Part shown: positions 32,457 through 41,962 of the stretch, piece after piece
Numbering within the stretch: the stretch's first letter is position 1
Layout of the letters: each line of letters opens with the position of its first letter
NCBI GenBank assembly: GCA_018052475.1
Contig: JAGPNG010000001.1
Coordinates: forward strand, 19,506-83,505
Source: Candidatus Fermentithermobacillaceae bacterium
GTDB lineage: Bacteria > Bacillota > Sulfobacillia > Fermentithermobacillales > Fermentithermobacillaceae
Length of the DNA: 64,000 bases
Direction: 5' to 3'
Position numbers and translations under genes: made by a program
Notes under the pieces: generated by a model
Seen by the model: the letters and a program-made list of their open reading frames with translations, nothing else
The model's database searches: none
Told to the model about the DNA's origin: nothing

Positions 32457-34406
32457 TCATTTGAGGTTCATGAGGCTGGAGTCGTCAAAAGTCATCTGTA
32501 TTTCGTGGGTTAAATCCAGTTCTTTTAGTTTTTGATAGAATGTGGTCCTGCCGATCTTGAGGATTTTCATGGCTTTTGTGTGGTTCCCGCCGCAGTATCG
32601 TATAGCCTGCAACATCGCGTTCCTCTCTGCATCTTTCCTAGCTTCTTCCAAGGTGATAGGGAAGACTGCAGGAATTTCCAAAACGCCAGAAGAATCGTCA
32701 GCCTGAATTCCAGGCGGCATATATCGGAGGTCAATTATACCATCGTCTGTGAGCACCGCCGCACGTTCCAATACGTTCTCAAGTTCCCTAACGTTGCCGG
32801 GCCATGGATAAGAGATCAACGCGCGTAAGCAGTCTTCCGTAATCCTCAAGCGCTTGTCGTACATGGCGGAATAGGCCTGCAGAAAAGTCTCTACAAGATC
32901 TATGATATCTTCGGGGCGTTCTCTCAGTGGAGGAATTTCAACAGAAAAGACGTTTAGTCGGTAGTATAGATCTTCTCTGAAACGTCCAGAATCTACAAGT
33001 TCGGCCAAGTTTTGATTAGTAGCTGCGATGATCCTCACATCAACCTTATTATGCGAATGAGAGCCTAGTGGTTGTACAGTACCTTCTTCGATAACATGCA
33101 GCAATTTGGCTTGACAAGACAAATCAAGTTCGGCGATTTCATCGAGTAATAACGTACCCCCGGATGCCTCATGGAATTTGCCTTTCTTACCTGTCCTCAG
33201 AGCACCCGTGAAAGAACCGGGTGCGTACCCAAACAACTCGCTTTCCATGAGCGAGGGCGGAACTGCCGCACAGTTTACCACCACAAAAGGCGCTCTGTTT
33301 CTAGGAGATGCGTGGTGGATAGCTCGTGCGAAAAGATTCTTCCCAGTACCGCTTTCCCCCAGCAGGAGGACATTGCACTTGGTAGGAGCGATTTTCTCGC
33401 ACAACGATATGCAATGTCTGATAGACTCGCTCCGCCCAAGAATTCTGGAAAACGCAGGGTGCGAAGACGGTGCCTTCCCGAGCTTCATACGCAATAGTGA
33501 GGCATAGCTGGCCATACCATCCGCTCGCTCCTCAAGTTCTTTCACCTCGACAACGTCCGTTAGCAGAACGCACACAAGCTTGCCCGACATCCCGTTGCAA
33601 GTGATTGGAGTGACGGCGTATCTTAAGGGAATGCCATTTATGAATCCCTCTTTGGGCCCTATGTGCGGAACCGCCCCGGAAAATACTCTAACTATGTCTG
33701 AACTATCTAGGCCTTCAGGGCAAATCTTCCAGAGTTTTTCGCCTACAATTTCCATCGATGCGATGCCATGTTCCTTAGCCCTGAATTCGTTCCCCAATAG
33801 GATGGATTTTGCGGATTCGCCTCTAGCCGTGTATCCGAGAGTTTGGTAGAACTTCACGACTAAAGTCTCGGGGTCACATATCACCATATGAGCTATAGCT
33901 ATTCTATAGTCAAAATCAAATCTCAAGCCATCCACACTTATGCTAGCTCTCTTTTCTACGCTCGACAGCCTGGCTGAAAGCTTGTGGGTTATACCATCTT
34001 TGCCAGGCCATAACCGATCAATTCCTAGGGGTTCAACGGAAGGCTGGCTTCTTTTTGAATATATTCCAGAGCCTGCAGGACCACCGTAAACGCCTATCGC
34101 TACAAGGGCGTCGCCCGACATTATCTTGGAGTCCGGAGAAACACCTATCAGTGATAGGTCTCTTGGAGTCAGTCCGCCATCGTCAGCACCCAATGAGCTG
34201 TTTACCAAAAGCACAATATCGCCGGGGGACACACTCCCTGCGCTGTGGCCGGGGCCCCAAGATTCTCCAAGCCCAAGAAGAGCAAGAGCTCTCTGGTTGG
34301 CCAAGAGTATCTCTCCGCCTTCTTGTACGACTATGACACCTTCGCGAAGCACATTAAAAACGTTTTCCAACAAACTATTCTTAGAGTCCATAAAACTGTT
34401 CCTCAC
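32457..34406 (-). CDS. Sigma-54-dependent transcriptional activator with sensory N-terminus
   Basis: The 649-residue protein has an N-terminal sensory part: one PAS-like stretch at ~10-65 (VLREGVIVVQEGGEILLANQ, ALALLGLG), a long middle region, and a second PAS-like block at ~175-290. Next is the AAA+ sigma-54 interaction domain (~320-545): Walker A GESGTGKN (350-357), ESELFGYAPGSFTGA, GGTLLLDEIAELDLSCQAKL, and RFREDLYYRLNVFSVEIPPL. A Fis-type HTH closes it (CGGNHTKAMKILKIGRTTF). The sigma-54 contact loop reads GSFTGA (397-402) instead of GAFTGA, a tolerated variant in some activators. No rpoN, no two-component partner and no obvious -24/-12 promoter lie nearby, so its target is unknown. An internal ATG (residue 6) could be the true start. 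Confidence 0.9.
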   Translation of the reverse strand: MRNSFMDSKNSLLENVFNVLREGVIVVQEGGEILLANQRALALLGLGESWGPGHSAGSVSPGDIVLLVNSSLGADDGGLTPRDLSLIGVSPDSKIMSGDALVAIGVYGGPAGSGIYSKRSQPSVEPLGIDRLWPGKDGITHKLSARLSSVEKRASISVDGLRFDFDYRIAIAHMVICDPETLVVKFYQTLGYTARGESAKSILLGNEFRAKEHGIASMEIVGEKLWKICPEGLDSSDIVRVFSGAVPHIGPKEGFINGIPLRYAVTPITCNGMSGKLVCVLLTDVVEVKELEERADGMASYASLLRMKLGKAPSSHPAFSRILGRSESIRHCISLCEKIAPTKCNVLLLGESGTGKNLFARAIHHASPRNRAPFVVVNCAAVPPSLMESELFGYAPGSFTGALRTGKKGKFHEASGGTLLLDEIAELDLSCQAKLLHVIEEGTVQPLGSHSHNKVDVRIIAATNQNLAELVDSGRFREDLYYRLNVFSVEIPPLRERPEDIIDLVETFLQAYSAMYDKRLRITEDCLRALISYPWPGNVRELENVLERAAVLTDDGIIDLRYMPPGIQADDSSGVLEIPAVFPITLEEARKDAERNAMLQAIRYCGGNHTKAMKILKIGRTTFYQKLKELDLTHEIQMTFDDSSLMNLK

Positions 34407-34529
34407 TTAAACGTATTTCTGTCCGGCAATGCTCATTTTGCCTATTTCTACGAATTATGTCGAAATTCCTTTTAGACATAGAAGATGGGCCAGACACTTA
34501 AAGAGAATCAACGCTTGAGACTATACCTG

Positions 34530-34558
34530 TTGACACAGCATCTGTAGCGGGTTATATT
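34530..34558 (+). promoter_or_regulatory. Sigma-A promoter of tRNA-Leu(GAG) and possibly the ileS T-box
   Basis: A near-consensus promoter: TTGACA (34530-34535), 17-base spacer, TATATT (34553-34558). Transcription would start about 34565, 19 bases before the tRNA. No second promoter of similar quality appears between the tRNA and the T-box. Confidence 0.85.
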
Positions 34559-34583
34559 ATGAATTACTGCTGTATGTTTTCGT

Positions 34584-34668
34584 GTCGGGATGGCGGAACA
34601 GGCAGACGCGTACGTTTGAGGGGCGTATGGGAAATCCCGTGCGGGTTCGATTCCCGCTCCCGACACCA
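34584..34668 (+). tRNA. tRNA-Leu (anticodon GAG)
   Basis: GTCGGGA (34584-34590) pairs with TCCCGAC, followed by A and an encoded CCA (34666-34668). The anticodon arm TACGT-TTGAGGG-GCGTA gives GAG. The long variable arm (TGGGAAATCCCG) marks class II and the T-arm GCGGGTTCGATTCCCGC is standard. Only three to five T follow, a weak stop at best, so transcription may run into the ileS leader 22 bases on. Confidence 0.95.
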
Positions 34669-34689
34669 TTTTTGAAAATAAAGGAAAGA

Positions 34690-34920
34690 CTATGACGAGG
34701 ACGAGTAGATGGATGCCGGTCAAAGAGAATCGACGAAAGGTGAGAAGTCGATACCAAGGTCCATTCGAATATCACCTCTGAGTCAAAGGCTGAAAACACA
34801 GTAAGCCGGTTCGTGTTGCTCGCGTTATAGAGCGCTTAAGAGGGTTGCAGAGCTACTGCAATCAAGGTGGGTGGTACCACGGCATAAGTCGTCCCTATGG
34901 GGCGCTTTTTTATTTATGCC
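34690..34920 (+). promoter_or_regulatory. T-box leader, isoleucine-specific, upstream of ileS
   Basis: T-box RNAs sense uncharged tRNA and antiterminate. Stem I motifs are visible: AAGAGAAT (34723-34730), the GGTGAGAA AG-bulge region (34739-34746), and GAATATCACCTCTGAGT (34768-34784), where the specifier is ATC at 34771-34773, followed by the conserved purine. The T-box sequence AAGGTGGGTGGTACCACGG is at 34864-34882. Its TGGT pairs with ACCA of tRNA-Ile. The competing terminator is CGTCCC (34890-34895) with GGGGCG (34899-34904) and a T-run at 34906-34911. Ile starvation should thus raise ileS expression. Confidence 0.95.
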
Positions 34921-34953
34921 AAAACTTCCCAAACCGAGATGGAGGAAAAACCC

Positions 34954-37900
34954 ATGGGATACTTTAAAGAAGTGGACCCTAGAAGGTCTGTTGTGGATTC
35001 AGAAAATGGAATCCTTGATTACTGGAACGAAAATGACATATCGGCCAAAAGCATATCTGAGAGAGAAGGGAACCCTCGCTTCGTCTTTTATGAGGGACCA
35101 CCTACAGCCAATGGTCTGCCGGGTATACACCACGTTTTGGCCAGAACGATAAAGGACGTGGTATGTCGTTATAAAACGATGCAGGGGTTTCAGGTAAAGC
35201 GCAAGGCCGGGTGGGATACTCATGGTCTCCCGGTAGAAATCGAAGTAGAGAAACAGCTTGGAATTTCATCCAAACAAGAAATCGAAGAGTACGGCATAGC
35301 TGCTTTCAATGAGAAGTGTCGATCTTCGGTTTTTCTCTACGAAAAGCAGTGGAGAAAGCTTACTGAGAGGATAGCATATTGGATCGATATGGATGATCCT
35401 TACATCACTTTGGACAATGATTACATCGAGACCGTATGGTGGATTTTGAAGCAGTTCTTCGATGCAGGCCTGATATACGAGAGTTACAAAGTTTTGCCCT
35501 ATTGCCCACGCTGCGGAACTCCTCTTGCATCGCACGAAGTGGCTCAAGGGTACACAGAGGAATCTGTGGAATCCATATATGTGACCTTTAAGGTCAAAGG
35601 AAAGGACAACGAGTATCTGCTCATTTGGACTACAACTCCGTGGACCTTGCCTTCTAACGTAGGAGTGGCAATAAATCCTACGAGTACCTATGCTAAGGTG
35701 CTTTACGGGGACAATATCTACTACGTCGCTAGAGACAGGGTGCCCTATTTGTTCGAGGAGGGTTATGAGATCCTTGAGGAGTTCTCGGGCAAGGAACTAG
35801 AATTCCTAGAGTACGAACAGCTATTCCCATTTGTAGTCCCGGAGGAAAAAGCTTTTATAGTCACTTGCGCTGACTATGTATCGACTGACGACGGCACAGG
35901 CCTGGTACACATAGCTCCTGCATATGGAGAAGATGACTACAAAGTTTGCCAAGAATACGGACTTCCCATGCTCCACCTTGTCGATGAACAAGGACGTTTC
36001 GTTGATTCAGTCACGGATTGGGCTGGTATGTTTGTGATGGATGCAGACAAACACATCATAAAGAAACTGCGCAAAGATGGCAGATTGTTCAAAAGCGAAA
36101 GAATAGTCCACTCATATCCCCATTGCTGGAGATGTGATACGCCTCTTCTTTATTACGCAAGAAAATCGTGGTACATTGCAACCACGCAGTTTCAAGACAA
36201 GCTAATCGCGAACAACAAGAAAGTGAAATGGTTCCCGGAACATGTAGGTACAGGTCGTTTTGGCAATTGGCTGGAGAACCTGGTAGATTGGTCAATCTCG
36301 AGAAACCGTTATTGGGGAACGCCGCTGAATATCTGGAGATGCACTGAGTGCGGAAAAATAAGATCGATAGGTTCAAGGGCTGAACTGAAAGAGCATGCCA
36401 TTGGCGATTTGGATGTTTATAACCTGGATCTCCATAGGCCGTATGTAGACGAGGTCTACTTAAAGTGCGAATGCGGAGGAAAGATGACCCGGACACCCGA
36501 AGTCATAGACTGCTGGTTCGACTCCGGCTCGATGCCATACGGTCAACTGCACTATCCATTTGAAAACGAGGAAGAATTCTATAATTCTTTTCCGGCGGAT
36601 TTTATCTGCGAAGGCCTGGATCAAACCAGAGGCTGGTTTTATTCTCTATTGGTGATAGCGACCTTTCTTTTCGACCAACCGGCCTACAAAGAAGTAGTGG
36701 TAAACGACCTGGTCCTTGATAAGCATGGTCAGAAGATGTCCAAATCCAGGGGAAATGCTGTAGACCCCTGGGAGTTGATAAACAAATACGGTGCTGACGC
36801 GGTGAGGTGGTATCTCCTAGACGTATCTCCCCCTTGGGTTCCTACCAGATTTGACAAGAACGGCGTTCGAGACGTATCATCGCGCTTCCTGGGAACTCTT
36901 GTAAACGTGTATGCTTTCTTCACGCTATATGCAAACATAGACAAGATTGACCCCTCCTCGTTCGATATACCGGTCAACGAAAGACCGGAACTAGATCGAT
37001 GGATAATATCGCGTCTAAACAGCCTAACTCAGTTTATTGAGCACAGTATGCCCGAATATGAACTCACAAGAGTCACCAAAGCTATTGGCGCTTTTCTGGT
37101 AGATGAAGTAAGCAACTGGTATGTTAGAAGAAGTCGCGAGCGCTTTTGGTCAAATGAGTTTGACCTCGACAAGAAATCCGCTTACCTCACGCTATACCAG
37201 GTACTGATATCTCTTTCGAAACTAATGGCGCCTTTTGCACCTTTCATTGCAGAAGACATCTACCTGAACCTAACTAGAGGCAACCAACTGGAGTCTGTTC
37301 ATCTTGAAAAATACCCGAAAGCTGACCTTACACTCATAGACTCCGAACTCGAAGAGAAGATGGGCCTCGTCATAACCATCGTCTCTTTGGGCAGGTCTGT
37401 AAGAAATAAAGTCCAGATCAAGATCAGGCAGCCTCTTAGGAAAATCATGGTCAATGATAAGTACGAAGATATCCTCAAGAATATGGAAAACCTCATCAAG
37501 GAAGAACTCAATGTCAAAGATATCGAATACGTAAGCGCACTATCCCAATACGTGTCATATGAGGTAAGAGCTAACCTGCCGGTAGCCGGGCCCAAGTACG
37601 GTAAGTTGCTCAACGATATAGTTGCAAATCTTCAGGAATTAGACGCTTATTGTGTGGCCAAGACAGTTGATTCGCATGGAAGTATCGTATTGCAGATAGA
37701 CGGTAAGGAAGTCGAACTATCGAGGGAAGACATTGATATAAAGATAAAAGCTAGGGAAGGTTTTGCAGTAGAGGTTGAAGACGATACTTTTGTAGTCCTA
37801 GACACTGAAATAGATCATGAACTTGAATTGGAAGGAATTGCGCGAGAACTGGTGTCAAAAATCCAGACTATGAGGAAGAATAAAGGGCTTGAAGTGATCG

Positions 37901-38085
37901 ATCACATAAACTTAACTATCTTTTGTGATGATACTGTAAGAGAAGCTGTTGAAAAACACGCCTCATATATTCAAGGTGACACCTTGTGTGATAATTTGGT
38001 CATTGCTTTAGAAAAATTCGATGGGCAAGAACTGAACATTAATGGGCACAAAGTAGTGATTTCCATCGAACGAGTTGAAAAATAA
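34954..38085 (+). CDS. ileS: Isoleucyl-tRNA synthetase, type 2 (IleS2-like)
   Basis: The enzyme attaches Ile to tRNA-Ile and edits valine. The class I signature is FYEGPPTANGLPGIHHVLAR (HIGH variant), the second signature is KMSKSRGN at about residues 593-600, and the CP1 editing domain lies at ~200-390. The neighbouring RKAGWDTHGLPVEIEVEKQL is characteristic, in my recollection, of the eukaryote-like IleRS2 type, which includes the mupirocin-insensitive enzymes. The C-terminus is the long helical type without the zinc ribbon of common bacterial IleRS1. ATG 34954 has GGAGG at 34941-34945; the in-frame ATG 34897 falls inside the T-box terminator hairpin and would not be used. Regulated by the T-box upstream. 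Length 1043. Confidence 0.95.
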   Translation: MGYFKEVDPRRSVVDSENGILDYWNENDISAKSISEREGNPRFVFYEGPPTANGLPGIHHVLARTIKDVVCRYKTMQGFQVKRKAGWDTHGLPVEIEVEKQLGISSKQEIEEYGIAAFNEKCRSSVFLYEKQWRKLTERIAYWIDMDDPYITLDNDYIETVWWILKQFFDAGLIYESYKVLPYCPRCGTPLASHEVAQGYTEESVESIYVTFKVKGKDNEYLLIWTTTPWTLPSNVGVAINPTSTYAKVLYGDNIYYVARDRVPYLFEEGYEILEEFSGKELEFLEYEQLFPFVVPEEKAFIVTCADYVSTDDGTGLVHIAPAYGEDDYKVCQEYGLPMLHLVDEQGRFVDSVTDWAGMFVMDADKHIIKKLRKDGRLFKSERIVHSYPHCWRCDTPLLYYARKSWYIATTQFQDKLIANNKKVKWFPEHVGTGRFGNWLENLVDWSISRNRYWGTPLNIWRCTECGKIRSIGSRAELKEHAIGDLDVYNLDLHRPYVDEVYLKCECGGKMTRTPEVIDCWFDSGSMPYGQLHYPFENEEEFYNSFPADFICEGLDQTRGWFYSLLVIATFLFDQPAYKEVVVNDLVLDKHGQKMSKSRGNAVDPWELINKYGADAVRWYLLDVSPPWVPTRFDKNGVRDVSSRFLGTLVNVYAFFTLYANIDKIDPSSFDIPVNERPELDRWIISRLNSLTQFIEHSMPEYELTRVTKAIGAFLVDEVSNWYVRRSRERFWSNEFDLDKKSAYLTLYQVLISLSKLMAPFAPFIAEDIYLNLTRGNQLESVHLEKYPKADLTLIDSELEEKMGLVITIVSLGRSVRNKVQIKIRQPLRKIMVNDKYEDILKNMENLIKEELNVKDIEYVSALSQYVSYEVRANLPVAGPKYGKLLNDIVANLQELDAYCVAKTVDSHGSIVLQIDGKEVELSREDIDIKIKAREGFAVEVEDDTFVVLDTEIDHELELEGIARELVSKIQTMRKNKGLEVIDHINLTIFCDDTVREAVEKHASYIQGDTLCDNLVIALEKFDGQELNINGHKVVISIERVEK

Positions 38086-38107
38086 CGGTCTAGTTGATTA
38101 AGTGATA

Positions 38108-38136
38108 TTGACGTGTAGCCCAAGTTGAATTATTAT
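38108..38136 (+). promoter_or_regulatory. Sigma-A promoter of the pyr operon
   Basis: TTGACG (38108-38113), a 17-base spacer and TATTAT (38131-38136) precede the PyrR-responsive leader. The start would be near 38143, 22 bases after the ileS stop region. Confidence 0.75.
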
Positions 38137-38157
38137 TCGTCTAGATAAGTTGATAGA

Positions 38158-38256
38158 GCCAGTCCTTTAATTTAGCCCGGCGAGGCAAAAAGGAGGCGAA
38201 GACAAATGGAAAAAATCTCCGCATGAGCGTATGCTTGTGGAGATTTTCTTTTTTTC
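38158..38256 (+). promoter_or_regulatory. PyrR-binding leader and attenuator of the pyr operon
   Basis: The PyrR-binding hairpin is visible: outer GCC (38158-38160) with GGC (38195-38197), then CCTTT (38164-38168) with AAAGG (38189-38193), and a conserved loop AGCCCGGCGAGGC (38174-38186), close to the Bacillus pattern with its G-AGG core. It is followed by a strong terminator: AAAATCTCC (38212-38220) with GGAGATTTT (38239-38247), an inner GCA/TGC, and a T-run at 38249-38255. PyrR bound to UMP should favour termination. A tiny open frame with a strong ribosome binding site overlaps these elements. Confidence 0.88.
38206..38226 (+). CDS. Possible six-residue leader peptide (MEKISA) in the pyr attenuator
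   Basis: AAGGAGG (38190-38196) lies 9 bases before ATG 38206, an excellent site. The frame encodes MEKISA and stops with TGA at 38224-38226, just inside the 5' arm and loop of the attenuator terminator. The ribosome binding site itself forms part of the 3' strand of the PyrR-binding hairpin. Whether it is translated is unknown; the match could be an accident of the conserved AAAGGAGGC sequence of PyrR sites. Confidence 0.35.
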   Translation: MEKISA

Positions 38257-38288
38257 CGAACACTTGCAACCAATAATAGTGAGACTAA

Positions 38289-38858
<570 letters not shown>

Positions 38859-38905
38859 GAAATATGATTAGGCCCATAAGGTAGTCTATTAGGAGGCATA
38901 AAAAG

Positions 38906-39829
38906 TTGTCACTTCAAGGCAAAGATCTTCTAACACTTCAGGAACTCAGTCAAGAAGACATGGAATTGATACTTTCAACGGCCCGATCACTAAAGGAGAT
39001 CCTGTCGCGACCAATAAAAAAGGTACCCACGTTGCGTGGCAAAGTCGTGTGTACATTGTTCTATGAACCCTCGACAAGAACTCGCACTTCTTTCGAGTTG
39101 GCCGCAAAATATATGTCTGCAGACACAGTCTCTATTGCCGCTTCGACATCCTCGGTTCAGAAAGGAGAAACGCTTGCAGACACCGCTCGAAATCTGGCCG
39201 TAATGGGAATCGATCTTGTGATCATGAGACACAGCGTTTCGGGTTCTTGCCATTTCCTAGCACGGGTACTAGATATCCCTGTGGTAAACGCAGGCGATGG
39301 GATGCATGAGCACCCTACTCAGGGACTTCTAGATATTTTCACTATCTTAGATTACAAGCCGAGGATAAAGGGGCTTAAGGTAGCCATACTCGGTGACATT
39401 GCCCACTCCAGAGTTGCGCGTTCAAACATTTTTGGTTTGACAAAGATGGGAGCTGAAGTATCCGTAGCGGGACCGTCTACGCTGCTGCCCCCGGAAATTG
39501 AGGCGCTAGGCGTAAAAGCATTCTGCCATCCCGAAGAAGCACTTGACGGTGCAGATGTGGTTTATGTCCTTAGGCTTCAGTTAGAGCGTCAATCGAACAG
39601 CCTATTCCCATCCAAACGCGAATACCAAGACTTTTTTGGCCTGGATCGACAAATGCTTGCGCACGCCAAAGAAGACGCAATAATCATGCACCCCGGCCCC
39701 ATGAATAGAGGGGTTGAAATTACTACTGACATTGCGGATTCTCCAAGATCAGTGATACTGGACCAGGTCACAAACGGTGTAGCCATAAGAATGGCTGTTC
39801 TTTATCTGATTCTAGGAGGCAGAGAATAA
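38906..39829 (+). CDS. pyrB: Aspartate carbamoyltransferase catalytic subunit
   Basis: PyrB forms N-carbamoyl-L-aspartate from carbamoyl phosphate and aspartate. Visible motifs: [19 protein letters not shown] (carbamoyl-phosphate site), [29 protein letters not shown] and [11 protein letters not shown]. No pyrI regulatory subunit follows, as usual in Bacillota. The start is TTG 38906 after AGGAGGCATAAAAAG. The stop overlaps the pyrC ATG (TAATG). Length 307. Confidence 0.97.
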   Translation: MSLQGKDLLTLQELSQEDMELILSTARSLKEILSRPIKKVPTLRGKVVCTLFYEPSTRTRTSFELAAKYMSADTVSIAASTSSVQKGETLADTARNLAVMGIDLVIMRHSVSGSCHFLARVLDIPVVNAGDGMHEHPTQGLLDIFTILDYKPRIKGLKVAILGDIAHSRVARSNIFGLTKMGAEVSVAGPSTLLPPEIEALGVKAFCHPEEALDGADVVYVLRLQLERQSNSLFPSKREYQDFFGLDRQMLAHAKEDAIIMHPGPMNRGVEITTDIADSPRSVILDQVTNGVAIRMAVLYLILGGRE

Positions 39830-41130
39830 TGTCAAACGATCTTCTCATAAAAGGCGGACGAGTTATAGATCCCATAGCTAAGATTGACGAGAAACTGGAC
39901 CTTGTAATTTCGGATGGGAAAATCGCCAAAATCGCTGATAACATAGAGGATCAAGATGTGATGCAGGTGATAGACGCCGACGGAAAAATAGTCATGCCCG
40001 GATTAATCGACATGCACACTCACCTTCGAGAACCCGGCTACGAATACAAAGAAGATATACAAAGTGGCACAAAAGCAGCTGCGATGGGAGGATTTACCGC
40101 AATAGCCTGCATGCCTAATACTGAACCGCCGTGTGATAACGATTCGGTCGTTTCCAATATACTTGAGATAGCCGAGAAGCATGGGTCCGTAAGAGTGTAC
40201 CCGATAGGGGCTGTAACGAAGGGAAGAGCCGGCAAACAACTATCGGAAATGGGTGAGATGAAAAAAGCGGGCGCAGTTGCCTTTTCCGATGACGGATCCC
40301 CGGTTGCAAACGCCGAAATCCTCAGATGCGCTATGGAGTATCTCAAGTCTTTTGATGCAACCATCATAGACCATCCGGAAGACATGGCCCTTTCTGAGAA
40401 CGGCCAGGTAAACTACGGACTCATATCCACGATGCTAGGACTAAAAGGTATCCCACGTGAAGCAGAGGAAATCATTGTGGCTAGGGATATACTGATCACT
40501 AATCTTACCAAAGGCAGATTGCATCTTGCACACATTTCTACAAAAGGAGCCTTGAACCTGATAAGAGAGGCAAAGTCCAACGGGCTAAACGTCACATGTG
40601 AAGTCACTCCTCATCATCTGGTGCTTACAGAAGACTATGTTTGGAAAACAGGCTATGACACGAACACAAAGGTGAATCCACCGCTTAGGACGCAAGAGGA
40701 CGTAGAATCTCTTAGAGTAGCGCTTTCGGACGGAACCATAGATGTAATAGCTACAGATCACGCCCCGCATCATCTGGACGATAAATGGGTTGAATTTGAC
40801 TATGCTGCCTTCGGCATAAGCGGACTGGAGACTGCGGTACCTCTTATAATTGATAAACTGGTAATACCCGGGATAATTGATTGGATGAGGATGGCTGAAA
40901 TAATGAGTAGCAATCCTGCAAAGATCCTCGGGGTGCCCGGGGGAACTCTGCAAGAAGGATGCGTTGCTGATGTAACGATCATTGATCCCGAGCGTGAACG
41001 TTCAGTGGATCCTAGATTCTTCATGTCAAAGGGGCAGAACACACCGTTTACGGGCTGGAGATTGACAGGCTCACCATACGCAACGATAGTGAACGGAAAG
41101 ACTGTGATGCTAGACGGGAGACTTGTGTAA
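39829..41130 (+). CDS. pyrC: Dihydroorotase (class I)
   Basis: PyrC closes N-carbamoyl-aspartate to dihydroorotate with zinc. The amidohydrolase metal motif is VMPGLIDMHTHLREPGYE; other signatures are AIACMPNTEPPCDN, AVAFSDDGSPVANAEIL, HLAHISTKGALNLI, CEVTPHHLVLT and IDVIATDHAPHH. Length 433 fits the class I type. It overlaps pyrB and pyrK by one base each, consistent with a coupled operon. Confidence 0.97.
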   Translation: MSNDLLIKGGRVIDPIAKIDEKLDLVISDGKIAKIADNIEDQDVMQVIDADGKIVMPGLIDMHTHLREPGYEYKEDIQSGTKAAAMGGFTAIACMPNTEPPCDNDSVVSNILEIAEKHGSVRVYPIGAVTKGRAGKQLSEMGEMKKAGAVAFSDDGSPVANAEILRCAMEYLKSFDATIIDHPEDMALSENGQVNYGLISTMLGLKGIPREAEEIIVARDILITNLTKGRLHLAHISTKGALNLIREAKSNGLNVTCEVTPHHLVLTEDYVWKTGYDTNTKVNPPLRTQEDVESLRVALSDGTIDVIATDHAPHHLDDKWVEFDYAAFGISGLETAVPLIIDKLVIPGIIDWMRMAEIMSSNPAKILGVPGGTLQEGCVADVTIIDPERERSVDPRFFMSKGQNTPFTGWRLTGSPYATIVNGKTVMLDGRLV

Positions 41131-41960
41131 TGTCCGAAGTAGAGATATTTGACGCAAATGCGCGGGTGATTTCAGTCTCCAAATGTCAAGGCAACGTCTA
41201 TAAGGCAATCCTTGAGGCTCCCGAGGTCGCATCTCATGCAAAACCAATGCAATTCGTAGATATCTTGGTTAGGGAATCCTTCGATCCCTTGCTAAGGAGG
41301 CCCTTCAGCCTTTCGGGTATTGAGCCAAGCGAAGGGACTATTGAGATCACGTGGGCAGTAGTCGGCAAGGGAACCGAGGTCATGACAAGGTGGCAGACTA
41401 ATCAACGCGTGAGAGTATTAGGTCCACTTGGAAACGGTCTTGATGGTAAGTTTTTTGAGGTCGCTGATAGACTCATCCTTATTGCGGGAGGCACAGGATT
41501 TGCACCTCTTTTCCCAGTGGCCAAGACTGCAAGGCATTTCGACATAGATACCACTGTGCTTTACGGAGCGAAGAGCCTCGATCTAATTATGGATACACAA
41601 CCGTTGGAACGAATCGGCTGCAAAGTCCATATTGCCACCGAAGACGGGTCTCAAGGAAGAAAAGGCCTGGTGACAGATCTGCTCAGCACCGAGATAGACA
41701 TAAGCACAAACAAAAAAGAAGATAAGAGACAGGTACTGTCCGTAGCTTGTGGACCTCAGCCCATGCTTGCAGCCGTCAAATCACAGTTATCTGACACAAA
41801 TATCTCGCTATATGTTTCGCTTGAACAACGCATGGCGTGTGGTTACGGTCTATGTCAGGGTTGCGTAGTTAAGTCAACGCGACCAGAAGACGGATACTAC
41901 CGAGTGTGCACTGACGGTCCTGTGTTTCCGGCTAGTAAGGTTGATCTGGAGCGTGAATAA
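41130..41960 (+). CDS. pyrK: Dihydroorotate dehydrogenase B electron transfer subunit
   Basis: PyrK carries FAD and a [2Fe-2S] cluster and passes electrons from PyrD to NAD+. The ferredoxin-reductase-like part shows PFSLSGIEPSEGTIEITWAV and LIAGGTGFAPLFPVAKTA. The C-terminus has the four cluster cysteines in ACGYGLCQGCVVKS and YYRVCTDGPVF. Length 276 is usual. It pairs with the following pyrD and indicates a class 1B (NAD-linked) enzyme. Confidence 0.96.
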   Translation: MSEVEIFDANARVISVSKCQGNVYKAILEAPEVASHAKPMQFVDILVRESFDPLLRRPFSLSGIEPSEGTIEITWAVVGKGTEVMTRWQTNQRVRVLGPLGNGLDGKFFEVADRLILIAGGTGFAPLFPVAKTARHFDIDTTVLYGAKSLDLIMDTQPLERIGCKVHIATEDGSQGRKGLVTDLLSTEIDISTNKKEDKRQVLSVACGPQPMLAAVKSQLSDTNISLYVSLEQRMACGYGLCQGCVVKSTRPEDGYYRVCTDGPVFPASKVDLERE

Positions 41961-41962
41961 AA

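Noticed and set aside
34508-34799. Minus-strand open frames over the tRNA-Leu(GAG) region
   Set aside because: They run antisense through the tRNA and T-box; the translated tRNA arms explain their apparent pattern.
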